The notes: a model not told the origin generated them from the sequence alone. A DNA stretch of 64,000 nt from Malaciobacter halophilus (GCF_002837275.1 NZ_NXIF01000027.1:1-64000), one strand, 5' to 3'; positions 1 through 8,987 are shown, counted from the stretch's first letter. A program made the numbers and translations.

Positions 1-477
1 GAAAAAGAAAAACAAAAACCAGAGTATAAGATTATTACTAAATCAAAATTAGTAAAAGAAAATACTAAAGATATTGAAAAAAAAGATAGCATTGATAAAA
101 CAAAAAAGAGTCTAAATCAACAAACTAATAAAACAACTAATAGAAAATTAAATGATTTTGAAAGTATGTTTTTAGAAGTTCCAAAGAGTTATTATACAAT
201 TAATTTAGCTACAATTCATACAGTTAAAAAAGCAAAAGAGTTTACTTTAAAGTATGCAATTGAAGATAGTAGTTTTGCTTTTGAATTTGGGTATGATAAT
301 TTAGCTAAAGTTATGTATGGGGTTTTTGAAACATATGAACAAGCACAAAATGCTCTTAAAAATTTACCTTTGCAGTTAAGAAAAAACTCTCCTTATATAG
401 AAAAAATTGGTAAAAAACAAAAACTTTATAAAAAATATCATCAAACCTCTTTTGAAAAAACAGGAGAGAATAGATGA
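1..477 (+). CDS. SPOR-domain protein, C-terminal part (start lies outside the window)
   Basis: The frame is open from the first base, so the gene begins upstream and only about 158 residues are seen. The first part is a Lys/Glu/Asn-rich low-complexity linker. The last about 100 residues look like a SPOR (sporulation-related) domain, which binds denuded peptidoglycan: a YTINLAT strand, then a helix, then a V-x-YGVF strand and a TYEQAQNAL helix. An internal ATG at 166 would give only the SPOR domain, and the linker before it reads as normal protein, so I take the gene as longer. It overlaps the start of the next gene by four bases (ATGA), so the two are probably co-translated. Domain call moderate, exact role unknown. 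Confidence 0.65.
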   Translation, partial: EKEKQKPEYKIITKSKLVKENTKDIEKKDSIDKTKKSLNQQTNKTTNRKLNDFESMFLEVPKSYYTINLATIHTVKKAKEFTLKYAIEDSSFAFEFGYDNLAKVMYGVFETYEQAQNALKNLPLQLRKNSPYIEKIGKKQKLYKKYHQTSFEKTGENR

Positions 478-2669
478 AAACTTTAAAAAAGAATATATTA
501 AATAAAGACTCTTATATAATTGCAAAAAATATAACAGTTGTTATTATTACGTTTATTGTTCTTTTCTCTTTAACTTTTTATATAATTTTTACAGATTTCA
601 AAAATGAATTAATAAAAGAAGCAAAAATCAAATATGATTTACAAACTACAAGTCACTCTTTACAAATAAAGTCAATGATATTAAATCATGATATGAAAAG
701 TTTAAATAAAAATTTAAATGAGATAATCTCAACAAATAGCTTTAAAACAATCAAGTTAAGTTTTAATGAACTTATTTTTAATAAAGAAGCTTTATTAAAC
801 AATACTCCAAATTTTAGTGATATAAAAGCAACTATTAGTGATGTGGCTATTGATATTAGATATGGAAGTATAAAAAAGTTAAGTGATAGTTATTTTTATT
901 TTGTACCTTCTTCTTTTTTTAATAAAGATGATTTTATTAGTATTAGGTATCAAGCTTATAAAAATAATGAAATTAAAAATCTTTTTGCAAGTTTTGAGTT
1001 TAAAGATATTATTAAAGAGCAAACTTTATCAAAACAAAGAGTAAACTTTCCTTTTTGGTTAGAGTATATTTTTGATTATGATTTTAAAAATAGAAAAAAA
1101 GAGTTGTTCTTTAAAGATAAAAAAATTTTAACAATTGATTATATTCTTGATACTTATAATATAAAATATGAAGTTTATAGTTTTACTAAAAATCTATTTT
1201 TATACGCATTTTTTATGTTTTTCCCTGTATTAGTCTTTTTTAGATTTTATAACTATTATGTATTTAAAAGGTATGTAACAAAACCAATTCATAAACTAAA
1301 TAGTTTACTTGATGATATTTTACAAAATAAGTTTCATAGAATAAAAGCAAAAGAGTTTGATGGAACCCAAGAGTTAAAGCAGATGGTTCAAAAAGTTTCG
1401 GAACTTTCAAATAAATTGGCTTCTAATGTAAATGAATTAAATATTAGTAAAGAGACACTTGAAAGAAAGAAATCAACGGATACTTTAACAGGTTTAGAAA
1501 ATCAAAAGATTTTTGAACAAGATATTAAAGCTATGTTTGTTTCTTCAATATCTGGATATGTAATAATTCTAAGATTACCAACATTAAAAGAGTTTTCTTC
1601 TTTAAATGGAAGTAATACAACAGATACTTTTATTGAAAACTTTGTAGGTATTGTAAAAAATATAATTTATAGATTTAGTAAAATAGATGTTACTATGTAT
1701 AGATTTTATGGTTCAGAGTTTGCAATTATAGCAAAAAGATTTGATAATATTAAAGCTAATCAAATGTGTGAAGCAATAATTAATACAACATTAAAAGAGT
1801 TGTCACAAAAATATAAATTACCAAATAATCTTTTAACTATTGCTGGAACACCATTTGATTTGTATGGTACTTTAAACTCTATTTTAAGTTCTGTAAATGA
1901 AGCTTATGAAGTTGCAAAGAAAAATCCAAATAGTTATCACTTGATTACAGAAGAACAAATTGAACATAATTATGCAACATTAGAAAAAGTTGTTTCTACT
2001 ATTATTCATGATGCAAATTTTGATGTTGATTATGCTTCAAATAGTTATAGTTTTGATGATGAAAAGCTTGTTATGCAAGAAGTTTCACCAATTATTTATG
2101 ATAACAATCAGCAAAAATTACCTATTGGTTCTTTTGTTTCAATAGCAGAAAAATTAAATGAGATAATTACTTTTGATAAATTAGTTATACAAAAAGTAAT
2201 TGAGTATTTAAAATATTCAAAAGCAAAGCATGAAATTGCTATTAATTTAGCTGTGGATACTATTGCAAATAAAGAGTTTAATAGATGGCTTGAAGAGATT
2301 TTAAATGCAAATAAAGATTTAAAAAAGAAAATAGTTTTTAGTATTACTTCTTATACAGCATCTTTACATAAACATAAATTTAAAAAATTTGTAAAACATG
2401 TAAATGAGTTAGAATCAAAAGTTTTATTGAAAAGGTATAATACAAATGATTATCCTTTAGAAGAGTTAGAGAATATAAAAGTTGATTATTTAAGGATTGA
2501 CAAAGAGTATACTACAAATCTTTCAAATGATAAAATTAAACGTCATAAGGTAAAAAATATTTTGATTTTTGCTCAATTAAATGATATGGAAATTTTAACA
2601 GATAGAGTAAAATCTGATAATGATTATGCTCTTTTAAAAAGGCTTGGTGTTTATGCTACAAGTAGGTAA
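474..2669 (+). CDS. LapD-like membrane c-di-GMP receptor with degenerate GGDEF and EAL domains
   Basis: 731 residues. A membrane segment lies near residues 18-38, a periplasmic region runs to about 235, a second membrane segment lies near 240-262, then come a HAMP-like region, a GGDEF-like domain and an EAL-like domain. The GGDEF signature is degraded to Y-G-S-E-F (about residue 412), and no EAL triad is present where the EAL domain should start, so it is probably neither a cyclase nor a phosphodiesterase. This layout matches LapD receptors, which sense cytoplasmic c-di-GMP and control a periplasmic LapG-type protease acting on large adhesins. No lapG is visible in this window; it may lie upstream. 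A lipoprotein and a Sel1 protein follow closely. The LapD role is inferred from architecture. Confidence 0.65.
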   Translation: MKTLKKNILNKDSYIIAKNITVVIITFIVLFSLTFYIIFTDFKNELIKEAKIKYDLQTTSHSLQIKSMILNHDMKSLNKNLNEIISTNSFKTIKLSFNELIFNKEALLNNTPNFSDIKATISDVAIDIRYGSIKKLSDSYFYFVPSSFFNKDDFISIRYQAYKNNEIKNLFASFEFKDIIKEQTLSKQRVNFPFWLEYIFDYDFKNRKKELFFKDKKILTIDYILDTYNIKYEVYSFTKNLFLYAFFMFFPVLVFFRFYNYYVFKRYVTKPIHKLNSLLDDILQNKFHRIKAKEFDGTQELKQMVQKVSELSNKLASNVNELNISKETLERKKSTDTLTGLENQKIFEQDIKAMFVSSISGYVIILRLPTLKEFSSLNGSNTTDTFIENFVGIVKNIIYRFSKIDVTMYRFYGSEFAIIAKRFDNIKANQMCEAIINTTLKELSQKYKLPNNLLTIAGTPFDLYGTLNSILSSVNEAYEVAKKNPNSYHLITEEQIEHNYATLEKVVSTIIHDANFDVDYASNSYSFDDEKLVMQEVSPIIYDNNQQKLPIGSFVSIAEKLNEIITFDKLVIQKVIEYLKYSKAKHEIAINLAVDTIANKEFNRWLEEILNANKDLKKKIVFSITSYTASLHKHKFKKFVKHVNELESKVLLKRYNTNDYPLEELENIKVDYLRIDKEYTTNLSNDKIKRHKVKNILIFAQLNDMEILTDRVKSDNDYALLKRLGVYATSR

Positions 2670-2679
2670 AGGAAGAGTT

Positions 2680-3474
2680 TTGAGAATATTTATTGTTTTG
2701 ATTTTTATGGTTTTTTTTGCTGGTTGTACTACAAATACTCTATCTTTAGAAAAACAAAATAGTTTACAAACTATTAAATATTCAAAAAAAGAGTTTGACA
2801 ATATCTCTAAAGATGCAGTTTTAGAAGCTATTAAAAAAAGTTTTGCTTTAAGTAATAAAGAAAAACAGTTTCAAATAAATTCATATAGAAATCATATATT
2901 AATTCAAAGAATAACTCTTAATTATTTTATGTTTTCATCAGTAATAAAAGTTGAAAACTGGTTATTTGAATTGGAACAAAAAGAGAATAAAACTTTTGTT
3001 AAATTATCAATTTATAAACAAGATAGATTTGATGAAAACAAAAAAATCTATTATGAAAAAAAGTATCATGATATTCTTTGGAGTAGAATAGAAAATTTAC
3101 TTGGATTAAATAAAAAATGGCTCTCTTGTAGAGGTTATATTTGTTCTATATTTAGTTCAAATGAACCTTCAAAGGATGATTATATAAAAGATGTTTTAAT
3201 TTCACAAAGAAAAGCAAAATTGCAAGCAATAATACAAAAGAAAATAGAAGCAAAAAAAGCAAAAATAAAAGAAGATATTTTAAAAGAGTATGAGGCTTTT
3301 TTAGATTTTGAAGAAAAAGATGAAGAGATTAAAAAACAAGATGAAGAGTCTATAAAAATAAAAAATGAGTTTGATAAACTAATTTTTAATGACTCTAAAA
3401 GTTTGAAAAAACAGAAGCAAAGTGATACAATAGATAAAAAGCTTGATAAGATAGATACTAAAAATAGGATTTAA
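2680..3474 (+). CDS. lipoprotein of unknown function with Lys/Glu-rich coiled-coil tail
   Basis: I place the start at TTG 2680, preceded by GGAAGAG, because translation then begins directly with a lipoprotein signal peptide ending in the lipobox FAGC. The frame is also open from ATG 2644, but that would overlap the LapD-like gene and add a non-signal leader. The mature protein has a mixed alpha/beta region to about residue 150, then a highly charged Lys/Glu/Ile helix likely to form a coiled coil. No family is recognised. It lies between the LapD-like gene and a Sel1-repeat gene in one operon (the next start is two bases after this stop), so an envelope role linked to them is possible. Confidence 0.6.
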   Translation: MRIFIVLIFMVFFAGCTTNTLSLEKQNSLQTIKYSKKEFDNISKDAVLEAIKKSFALSNKEKQFQINSYRNHILIQRITLNYFMFSSVIKVENWLFELEQKENKTFVKLSIYKQDRFDENKKIYYEKKYHDILWSRIENLLGLNKKWLSCRGYICSIFSSNEPSKDDYIKDVLISQRKAKLQAIIQKKIEAKKAKIKEDILKEYEAFLDFEEKDEEIKKQDEESIKIKNEFDKLIFNDSKSLKKQKQSDTIDKKLDKIDTKNRI

Positions 3475-3475
3475 A

Positions 3476-4414
3476 ATGAGACAGATTCTTTTATTTATAT
3501 TTATGTCTATTTTTTTGTATGCATCTGTTTTTGATGAAGCAATCAAAGATTTAAAAGATAAAAAGTTTTTAAGTGCATATGAAAAGTTTAGTCAAGTGGC
3601 ATTAAATGAAAAGAATCCTATTGCTCAGTACAATGTTGCTTTAATGAACTATAAAGGTTTAGGTGTACCTGTAAATAAACAACTAGCTTTTCAATGGTAT
3701 GAAATGGCTGCAAATAATGGTAATAAACAAGCACAAAACAATCTTGCACATATGTATTATTTGGGTGATGTAGTAAAAAAAGATAAACAAAAAGCTATTT
3801 TTTGGTATGAAAAAAGTGCAAATCAAAATTATGCTCTTGCACAATTAAACTTAGCAATGATATATGAAAAAAATCATACAAAACAGAGTTTACAAAAAGC
3901 TTTTGCTTGGTATAAAAAAGCTGCTTTAAATGGTGTGATTTTTGCACAAAATAATTTGGGAAAACTTTACTATTTTGGTCAAGGAACAAAAAAAGATTTA
4001 CAAAAAGCTTTTTATTGGTTTAAAAAGAGTGCTTTAAGTGGAAATGAGTTAGCTCAAATTAATTTAGCTATGATGTATTATAGTGCAGATTATGTAAAAA
4101 GAGATTATGAAAAAGCAAGATTTTGGTTTGAAAAAAGTGCAAAACAGGGAAATAAAACTGCAATTATAAAACTTGCAGATTTATATAGAAAAGATACAAA
4201 AATTAAACAAGATTACAAAAAGGCTTTTTATTGGTATGAAATTGCAGTTAAAAATTATGAAAGTTTAAAAGCTATGTATTATCTAGGATATTTTTATTAT
4301 AATGGTTTGGGTGTACAAAAAGATAGACAAAAAGCTAAATATTGGATACAAAAGGCTGCTTCTAAAGGACATGAACGTTCTAAAAATTTTCTAAAGATTC
4401 ATAATTTAAAATAA
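3476..4414 (+). CDS. secreted Sel1-repeat (TPR-like) protein
   Basis: 312 residues with an N-terminal signal peptide (about residues 1-17). About seven Sel1-like repeats of roughly 36 residues follow, each with the typical A-x-x-W-(Y/F)-x-K-(A/S)-A and A-Q-x-N-L-A-x-M-Y-Y patterns. Sel1 repeats are protein-interaction scaffolds. The Helicobacter Hcp relatives carry paired cysteines in each repeat, but those are absent here, so this is not an Hcp-type disulfide-rich protein. It is the last gene of the SPOR/LapD-like/lipoprotein operon and ends at a shared terminator hairpin. Confidence 0.8.
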   Translation: MRQILLFIFMSIFLYASVFDEAIKDLKDKKFLSAYEKFSQVALNEKNPIAQYNVALMNYKGLGVPVNKQLAFQWYEMAANNGNKQAQNNLAHMYYLGDVVKKDKQKAIFWYEKSANQNYALAQLNLAMIYEKNHTKQSLQKAFAWYKKAALNGVIFAQNNLGKLYYFGQGTKKDLQKAFYWFKKSALSGNELAQINLAMMYYSADYVKRDYEKARFWFEKSAKQGNKTAIIKLADLYRKDTKIKQDYKKAFYWYEIAVKNYESLKAMYYLGYFYYNGLGVQKDRQKAKYWIQKAASKGHERSKNFLKIHNLK

Positions 4415-4440
4415 CTAAGTATTTTTACTTAGTCATTTTT
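4414..4440. terminator. bidirectional terminator hairpin between convergent genes
   Basis: ACTAAGTA (4414-4421), a TTTT loop, and TACTTAGT (4426-4433) form a perfect 8-bp stem followed by CATTTTTT. It sits exactly where the Sel1 gene and the small lipoprotein gene converge, overlapping both stop codons. Confidence 0.7.
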
Positions 4441-4709
4441 TGGCATATTTCAGTCTTCATTCCTTCATGAAAACTACAATTTAAACCACACTTATAAGTG
4501 GCTTTATTTGAGATATTTAACTCTTCTATTTTATTTATAGAAGCTTGTTTGCACTCTTCTAAACTATTATAAACTCCATTTTTCATACTTCTTTTAATAT
4601 GGTTTTTATCTGGGTAAATCCAAGATGTCCATTGTTGTTTTTGATTGTTATTTGAACAAGCATTTAAAAACAGTAGTATTGAACCTAAAATTAATAGATT
4701 TTTTATCAT
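4425..4709 (-). CDS. small lipoprotein of unknown function
   Basis: 94 residues. The first 18 form a lipoprotein signal peptide with the lipobox L-N-A-C, followed by an Asn-rich linker. The mature part has four cysteines, including a C-G-L-N-C pair, which suggests disulfide bonds in the periplasm. It contains W-x-x-W-I-Y-P and N-S-L-E-E-C-K-Q-A motifs seen in small lipoproteins of this group, but I cannot name a family. It is divergent from the DUF1104 gene and convergent with the Sel1 gene. Confidence 0.6.
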   Translation of the reverse strand: MIKNLLILGSILLFLNACSNNNQKQQWTSWIYPDKNHIKRSMKNGVYNSLEECKQASINKIEELNISNKATYKCGLNCSFHEGMKTEICQKMTK

Positions 4710-4837
4710 TTTGCTCTCTTTTGATTTTAGTTTAATTGATTTTATTATAAAAGCTATTAAATCAACTAGAATAGTTTACGATTATTCTACTATTTTTATG
4801 TTATTATTACTTTTCAAAACAAAAAAAGAGAGTTAAA

Positions 4838-5053
4838 ATGAAAATAGTTATTTCACTTTTATTAGCATGTACTATTATTTTTGCAAAAACAGATTATTCA
4901 GAGATGAGTACTCAAGAATTAATTGCAATAATGGGTTATGTAAAAAGTAGTGAGAAAAATGAGTTTATTAAAGAGCTTAAAAGTAGAGTACCAACTATGA
5001 GTCCTCAAGAAAGAAAAGCTTATATTAAAAATAAAAAGAAGTTAAATAAATAG
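4838..5053 (+). CDS. DUF1104 family small secreted protein
   Basis: 71 residues: a signal peptide (about 1-16, ending A-C-T-I-I-F-A-K), then a charged helical domain with Y-S-E-M-S-T-Q-E-L and S-P-Q-E-R-K-A-Y motifs typical of DUF1104, a family of short periplasmic helical proteins common in Campylobacterota. Its stop is immediately followed by the start of the response regulator gene (one base between them), so it is probably the first gene of the two-component operon and may be connected to what the kinase senses. Confidence 0.65.
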   Translation: MKIVISLLLACTIIFAKTDYSEMSTQELIAIMGYVKSSEKNEFIKELKSRVPTMSPQERKAYIKNKKKLNK

Positions 5054-5054
5054 T

Positions 5055-5720
5055 ATGAAACAGAAATTACTTTTATTAGAAGATGATATAACACTTAGTG
5101 AAACAATTGTTGAGTATTTACAAGATAAAGATTTTGAAGTTATACAAGCTTTTGATGGAGAAGAGGCATTAAGTTGTGCATATGAAACAAAGTTTGATTT
5201 GTTATTACTTGATGTTAATGTTCCTTTATTAAGTGGATTTGAAGTATTAAAACAAATTAGACAAAATCAAGATAAAACACCTGCAATATTTATAACTTCA
5301 TTAAACTCTATGAACTCTTTGGAAGAGGGATTTAATAGTGGCTGTGATGATTATATTAGAAAACCTTTTGCTTTAAAAGAGCTTTTATTAAGAGTAAAAA
5401 CTATATTAAAAAGAGAGTATTTAAATAAAGAAGAGATTATAAAAATTGATGAACAATTAAGTTTTAATTTAAGCTCTTATGAGTTAAAAAATAGAAATGA
5501 AAAGATAAATTTAAATAATAAAGAGTTAAAACTTTTAAAACTTTTTTTATTGAATCAAAATGAACTTTTAAGTCATGAAAAAATTTATGATTATGTTTGG
5601 GATTATGAAGAGGAAGCTAGTGATACTTCACTTAGAACATATATTAAAAATCTTAGAAAAATAGTAGGGAAAGATAGAATTGTTAGTCTTAAAAAACTTG
5701 GATATAGATTTAATTCGTAG
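5055..5720 (+). CDS. OmpR-family response regulator
   Basis: 221 residues. The receiver domain has the acidic pair E-D-D near residue 8, the phospho-acceptor Asp of L-L-L-L-D-V-N near residue 52, and the K-P-F lysine near residue 102. A winged-helix DNA-binding domain follows, with W-D-Y and R-T-Y-I-K-N-L-R-K motifs and the final L-G-Y-R-F. The next gene, a histidine kinase, overlaps its 3' end, so they form a cognate pair. Targets are unknown; the cytochrome c genes downstream in the same run are candidates. Confidence 0.88.
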   Translation: MKQKLLLLEDDITLSETIVEYLQDKDFEVIQAFDGEEALSCAYETKFDLLLLDVNVPLLSGFEVLKQIRQNQDKTPAIFITSLNSMNSLEEGFNSGCDDYIRKPFALKELLLRVKTILKREYLNKEEIIKIDEQLSFNLSSYELKNRNEKINLNNKELKLLKLFLLNQNELLSHEKIYDYVWDYEEEASDTSLRTYIKNLRKIVGKDRIVSLKKLGYRFNS

Positions 5721-6873
5721 TGAAAAAAAGACTCTTTTAGGTTTTTTTTTACTTTATACTATACTTTGTATAGTTATTTTAACTTTTATATCATATTTAT
5801 ATTACTCTTTTCAAAAAGATTTAATGCTTCAAGAACAAAGAGTAAAACTACAAGAGTATTCAAATGATTTTGCATTTAGATTAAAAGATTTGCATATTAA
5901 TTTTGATAAGTACAAATATTATCCAAGAGATGAGAAGTTTAATTCCGCAATTTTTGATAGTTCTAAAAAGCAGATATTCTCTACACTACAAGCAAAAAAT
6001 GTAAATTTAAATAAAGTAATATATTTAGTTGACAATAAAATACACTTTGTTACACAACCTGAATCTTATTATCTTGGAACAAAATATATAGTAATTGAAA
6101 TTTCAGAAGATAAATCATGGCTTGAAAACGTTTATGGTTTTTTAATCTCTTTTGTATCTGTTTCTTTATTTATTATGTTGATTTTAGGTTATTTTTTATT
6201 AAATCTTTTTTTAAAACCAATGAAAGATGCTTTATATTTACTAGATAGATTTATAAAAGATACTACCCATGAACTAAATACTCCTGTTAGTACAGTTGTT
6301 ACAAATATTGAAATGATTGATAAAAATAGTTTAGATGAAAAATTAAGAAGAAAAATAAATAGAGTAGATATTGCAGCAAAAACTATTTCAAATATTTATG
6401 ATGATTTAACATATCTTACATTAAATAATAAGATTATATCAGATAATAAAAAAGTAAATTTATCTAAATTGGTAGAACAAAGAGTAGAGTATTTTCATAC
6501 TTTAGCAAGTGTTAAAAAAATAGATTTTGTTGTAAATATTAAAAATAGTATTTCTATTTTTATAGATGAAAAAAAGTTATCAAAATTGATTGATAATCTA
6601 TTATCAAATGCAATAAAATATAATAAACTTTATGGTGTTATAAAAGTTAGTTTAGATGATAATAGTTTAATTATTGAAGATAGTGGAAAAGGTATGAGTA
6701 AAGAGCAACTTAATAATCTTTTTATAAGATATAAAAGATTTGATAAAAGTGTAGGTGGTTTTGGTATAGGTCTTAGTATTGTATCTATGATAGCAAAAGA
6801 GTACGATTTAAGAGTTGACTTTCAATCTAAACTTGACAAAGGAACAAAGGTAATAGTTACATGGGAAAATTAA
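5680..6873 (+). CDS. membrane sensor histidine kinase
   Basis: About 397 residues with a TTG start at 5680; a second in-frame TTG at 5698 is equally plausible, and both overlap the response regulator gene. Two membrane segments (about 20-42 and 153-178) flank a short periplasmic sensor. The H-box is T-H-E-L-N-T-P (His near residue 197), followed by an N-box (D-N-L-L-S-N-A-I-K-Y), a G1 box (D-S-G-K-G-M) and a G2 box (G-F-G-I-G-L-S-I-V). There is no clear HAMP domain. It should phosphorylate the preceding OmpR-type regulator; the stimulus is unknown. Confidence 0.85.
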   Translation: MLVLKNLDIDLIRSEKKTLLGFFLLYTILCIVILTFISYLYYSFQKDLMLQEQRVKLQEYSNDFAFRLKDLHINFDKYKYYPRDEKFNSAIFDSSKKQIFSTLQAKNVNLNKVIYLVDNKIHFVTQPESYYLGTKYIVIEISEDKSWLENVYGFLISFVSVSLFIMLILGYFLLNLFLKPMKDALYLLDRFIKDTTHELNTPVSTVVTNIEMIDKNSLDEKLRRKINRVDIAAKTISNIYDDLTYLTLNNKIISDNKKVNLSKLVEQRVEYFHTLASVKKIDFVVNIKNSISIFIDEKKLSKLIDNLLSNAIKYNKLYGVIKVSLDDNSLIIEDSGKGMSKEQLNNLFIRYKRFDKSVGGFGIGLSIVSMIAKEYDLRVDFQSKLDKGTKVIVTWEN

Positions 6874-7193
6874 TTTTATCTTTATTTGTTTTATCTATTT
6901 TTTTAAATGCAAGTAATATATATGAAAAGAATTGCGTGACTTGCCATAAAAAGCTTCCTGTAACAATAGATAAATATTTTTATAGATATTTATTAAAATA
7001 TAGTTCTAAACAAGATGTACAAGATGCAATGTTAAAATATATACTTAATCCTTCAAAAGATAAAACAGTTATGCCAGAAGCATTTATATTAAGATTTGGC
7101 ATAAAAAAACCTACAACTTTATCAAATAAGCAACTTGAAGAGGCTATAGAAATATATTGGGAAAAATATAAAGTTTTTGGAAAATTAAAATAG
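6861..7193 (+). CDS. small monohaem cytochrome c-like protein
   Basis: 110 residues with a signal peptide (about 1-17) and one C-V-T-C-H haem-binding motif near residue 26. A distal Met in T-V-M-P-E-A could be the sixth ligand. It overlaps the kinase gene by 13 bases and so belongs to the two-component operon. It differs from the two c553 proteins in this window in lacking the K-G-Y-K-D-G core, so it is a separate cytochrome type, probably a periplasmic electron carrier or redox sensor partner. Confidence 0.7.
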   Translation: MGKLILSLFVLSIFLNASNIYEKNCVTCHKKLPVTIDKYFYRYLLKYSSKQDVQDAMLKYILNPSKDKTVMPEAFILRFGIKKPTTLSNKQLEEAIEIYWEKYKVFGKLK

Positions 7194-7262
7194 TTTATAT
7201 CTTTTCACAATCAATCCACAATTAGATTTTATACTTACAATATAAAAATTAAGGAGTATAAA

Positions 7263-7568
7263 ATGACTACTACAAAAAAAATCTTAGTTTCAATGGTAAT
7301 TTTAGGTACAACTTCACTTTTTGCAAATAGTGCAGAGGTTTTATACAAAGCTTGTGCTACTTGTCATGGTGCAAATGGTGAGAAACCAGCTTTAGGGAAA
7401 AGCAAGGTTTTAAAAGGTTGGGATTCTAAAAGAGTTCAAGACGCCTTAAAAGGTTATAAAGATGGAACTTATGGTGGAGTAATGAAAGGTGTAATGAAAG
7501 GACAAGTTACAAGATTAAGTGATGCTGATATTAAATTATTAGGTGATTATATCGCTTCATTTAAATAA
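7263..7568 (+). CDS. cytochrome c553 (class I, periplasmic)
   Basis: 101 residues with a signal peptide, one C-A-T-C-H motif near residue 31 and the family core K-G-Y-K-D-G-T-Y-G-G, followed by V-M-K-G-x-V-x-x-L-S-D-A-D, where the Met is the axial ligand. It is a soluble electron carrier, probably between the bc1 complex and cytochrome oxidase. A strong AAGGAG precedes the ATG after about 70 non-coding bases, so it likely has its own promoter. A close paralogue lies at 31326-31613. Confidence 0.88.
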   Translation: MTTTKKILVSMVILGTTSLFANSAEVLYKACATCHGANGEKPALGKSKVLKGWDSKRVQDALKGYKDGTYGGVMKGVMKGQVTRLSDADIKLLGDYIASFK

Positions 7569-7569
7569 A

Positions 7570-7591
7570 GTAGGGCTTTAATAAGCTCTAC
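7570..7591. terminator. hairpin after cytochrome c553
   Basis: GTAGGGCTT, a TAAT loop, and AAGCTCTAC form a 9-bp stem with one G-T pair. No T-run follows, so it may be a 3' stabiliser or weak terminator rather than a full intrinsic terminator. Confidence 0.4.
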
Positions 7592-7609
7592 ATCTTAGAA
7601 GGATAGTTT

Positions 7610-8131
7610 ATGAAAAGAGTAATTGTTTTATTAGTTTTATTTTCAAATATAGTTTTTGCAAAATCTTTACAATCATCAGATTTTGTCAATGTAACTAAAA
7701 GTGTACCAATTTATAAGAATGTAACTATAAAAAAACCAATTCAAGAGTGTTATGAACAAAGTTATAATCAAAAAGTAAATATCGAATCTGAATATGATAA
7801 TAATTCAATAGGTTTAGATACTATTATTGGGGCAACTGCTGGAGTAGTTATAGGAAATCAAATAGGAAAAGGCAATGGAAAAATAGCTGCACAAATTGTT
7901 GGTGGTTTACTTGGTGGAAAAGTTGCAAATGAAATAAGGAATACAAGTTCAGATGATTATTATTACGAAACTAAAACTAGAACGAAGTGTATTACAAAAT
8001 ATAAAACAGTAAAAAATAAGAAAGTTATAAAAGCATATAAAAACTATTTTATTTTAGATGGTCAAGAGTATTTTAAAATTACTAAAAAAGCAAAAAGTAG
8101 AATTAAAATTACTAAAACAATAACTTACTAA
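7610..8131 (+). CDS. secreted glycine-zipper (2TM-type) envelope protein
   Basis: 173 residues. A signal peptide (about 1-18) is followed by a short region with one cysteine, then a glycine-zipper segment (about 66-105) with the repeated G-x-x-x-G pattern (I-G-A-T-A-G-V-V-I-G-N-Q-I-G and V-G-G-L-L-G-G), and a basic C-terminal domain with a second cysteine. Glycine-zipper 2TM proteins of the SlyB/YmgG type are outer-membrane-associated. It follows cytochrome c553 by about 40 bases with a GAAGGA ribosome site. Function unknown. Confidence 0.7.
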   Translation: MKRVIVLLVLFSNIVFAKSLQSSDFVNVTKSVPIYKNVTIKKPIQECYEQSYNQKVNIESEYDNNSIGLDTIIGATAGVVIGNQIGKGNGKIAAQIVGGLLGGKVANEIRNTSSDDYYYETKTRTKCITKYKTVKNKKVIKAYKNYFILDGQEYFKITKKAKSRIKITKTITY

Positions 8132-8160
8132 ACACTTGAAACTTCAAGTGTTTAAGTAAG
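8124..8160. terminator. bidirectional terminator between convergent genes
   Basis: TAAACACTTGA (8129-8139) and TCAAGTGTTTA (8144-8154) pair over 11 bp around an AACT loop. The stem extends through CTTAC/GTAAG (8124-8128 with 8156-8160) after a one-base bulge. It separates the glycine-zipper gene from the convergent flagellin gene. Confidence 0.75.
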
Positions 8161-8979
8161 GAGTCTAAGAACTGATTGTTGTGTTATATTAAATTGTGAT
8201 TGTGTATAAGCTCCAACTTGTGATAAAACATTTGATTTATCAAAGTTTGTAACTTCTTGAGCAATATTTGCAGCTGTAAGTTCAGCTTGTGCTGCTCTTG
8301 TTTGTATCTCTTGAGAGATTATATTTTTTCCTGTACTAGCAAGTTGGTTTTGTGTTGTTCCTAAATCAGCTCTGTAATTATTTAAAGTACCAATAGCATC
8401 ATCTACTTTTGATAGATACTCTCTTGCATCTTGTGAAGTAAAAGTTGTTCCATCTTCTGTAAGTAAGTCATTAAGTCCTACACCTACACTATTTGATTGA
8501 ATTGATGTGCTATCAATTGTATTTGAAGATTCTGTACCTATTTGATAAGCTTGTGATGTTGTAGCATCTTGATTTGTAGAAGAGGCTTGCAATAATGACT
8601 CTGAATTATAGTTTGTACTACTTGCTATTGCATCAAAACCTTTTAATGAGTTTTGAATATCTTGTAATAAAGCTTCTCTTCCTTCTTGTGAAGTTGTATC
8701 AGTTGAAGCTTGTAGTAGTTTCTCTTTTATATTATCTAAAATTTTAGATTGTTCAGATATTGCAGAATCAGCTATTTGTACAGATGCAATAGCACTATTT
8801 GTATTTTCTAAAGCTTGAGTATATCCATTTGCTTCTGTTCTTAAATTATCAGCAATAGATAAGGCTGAAGCATTATCAGAGGCTTTATTAAGTTCTAGAC
8901 CAGTAGCTATTCTTTCTAAACTTCTATTTTGGTCTACATAAGGGCTTTGATACTGTGGAATATTATTATTTATTTCCAT
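8152..8979 (-). CDS. flagellin-like protein, short and with a divergent N-terminus
   Basis: 275 residues from ATG 8979, chosen because AAGGAG lies eight bases upstream; the frame stays open a further 39 bases without another good start. The flagellin D0/D1 core is visible: S-L-E-R-I-A-T-G-L near residue 19, A-S-D-N-A-S-A-L-S-I-A-D-N-L-R, and the C-terminal Q-V-G-A-Y-T-Q-S-Q-F-N with a terminal V-L-R-L-L. There is no hypervariable D2/D3 insert. The N-terminus (M-E-I-N-N-N-I-P-Q-Y-Q-S-P-Y) lacks the usual I-N-T-N-x-x-A-L-N-A-Q-R stretch, so it may be a minor or specialised flagellin. No other flagellar gene is adjacent. Confidence 0.8.
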   Translation of the reverse strand: MEINNNIPQYQSPYVDQNRSLERIATGLELNKASDNASALSIADNLRTEANGYTQALENTNSAIASVQIADSAISEQSKILDNIKEKLLQASTDTTSQEGREALLQDIQNSLKGFDAIASSTNYNSESLLQASSTNQDATTSQAYQIGTESSNTIDSTSIQSNSVGVGLNDLLTEDGTTFTSQDAREYLSKVDDAIGTLNNYRADLGTTQNQLASTGKNIISQEIQTRAAQAELTAANIAQEVTNFDKSNVLSQVGAYTQSQFNITQQSVLRLLT

Positions 8980-8987
8980 AACAAACT

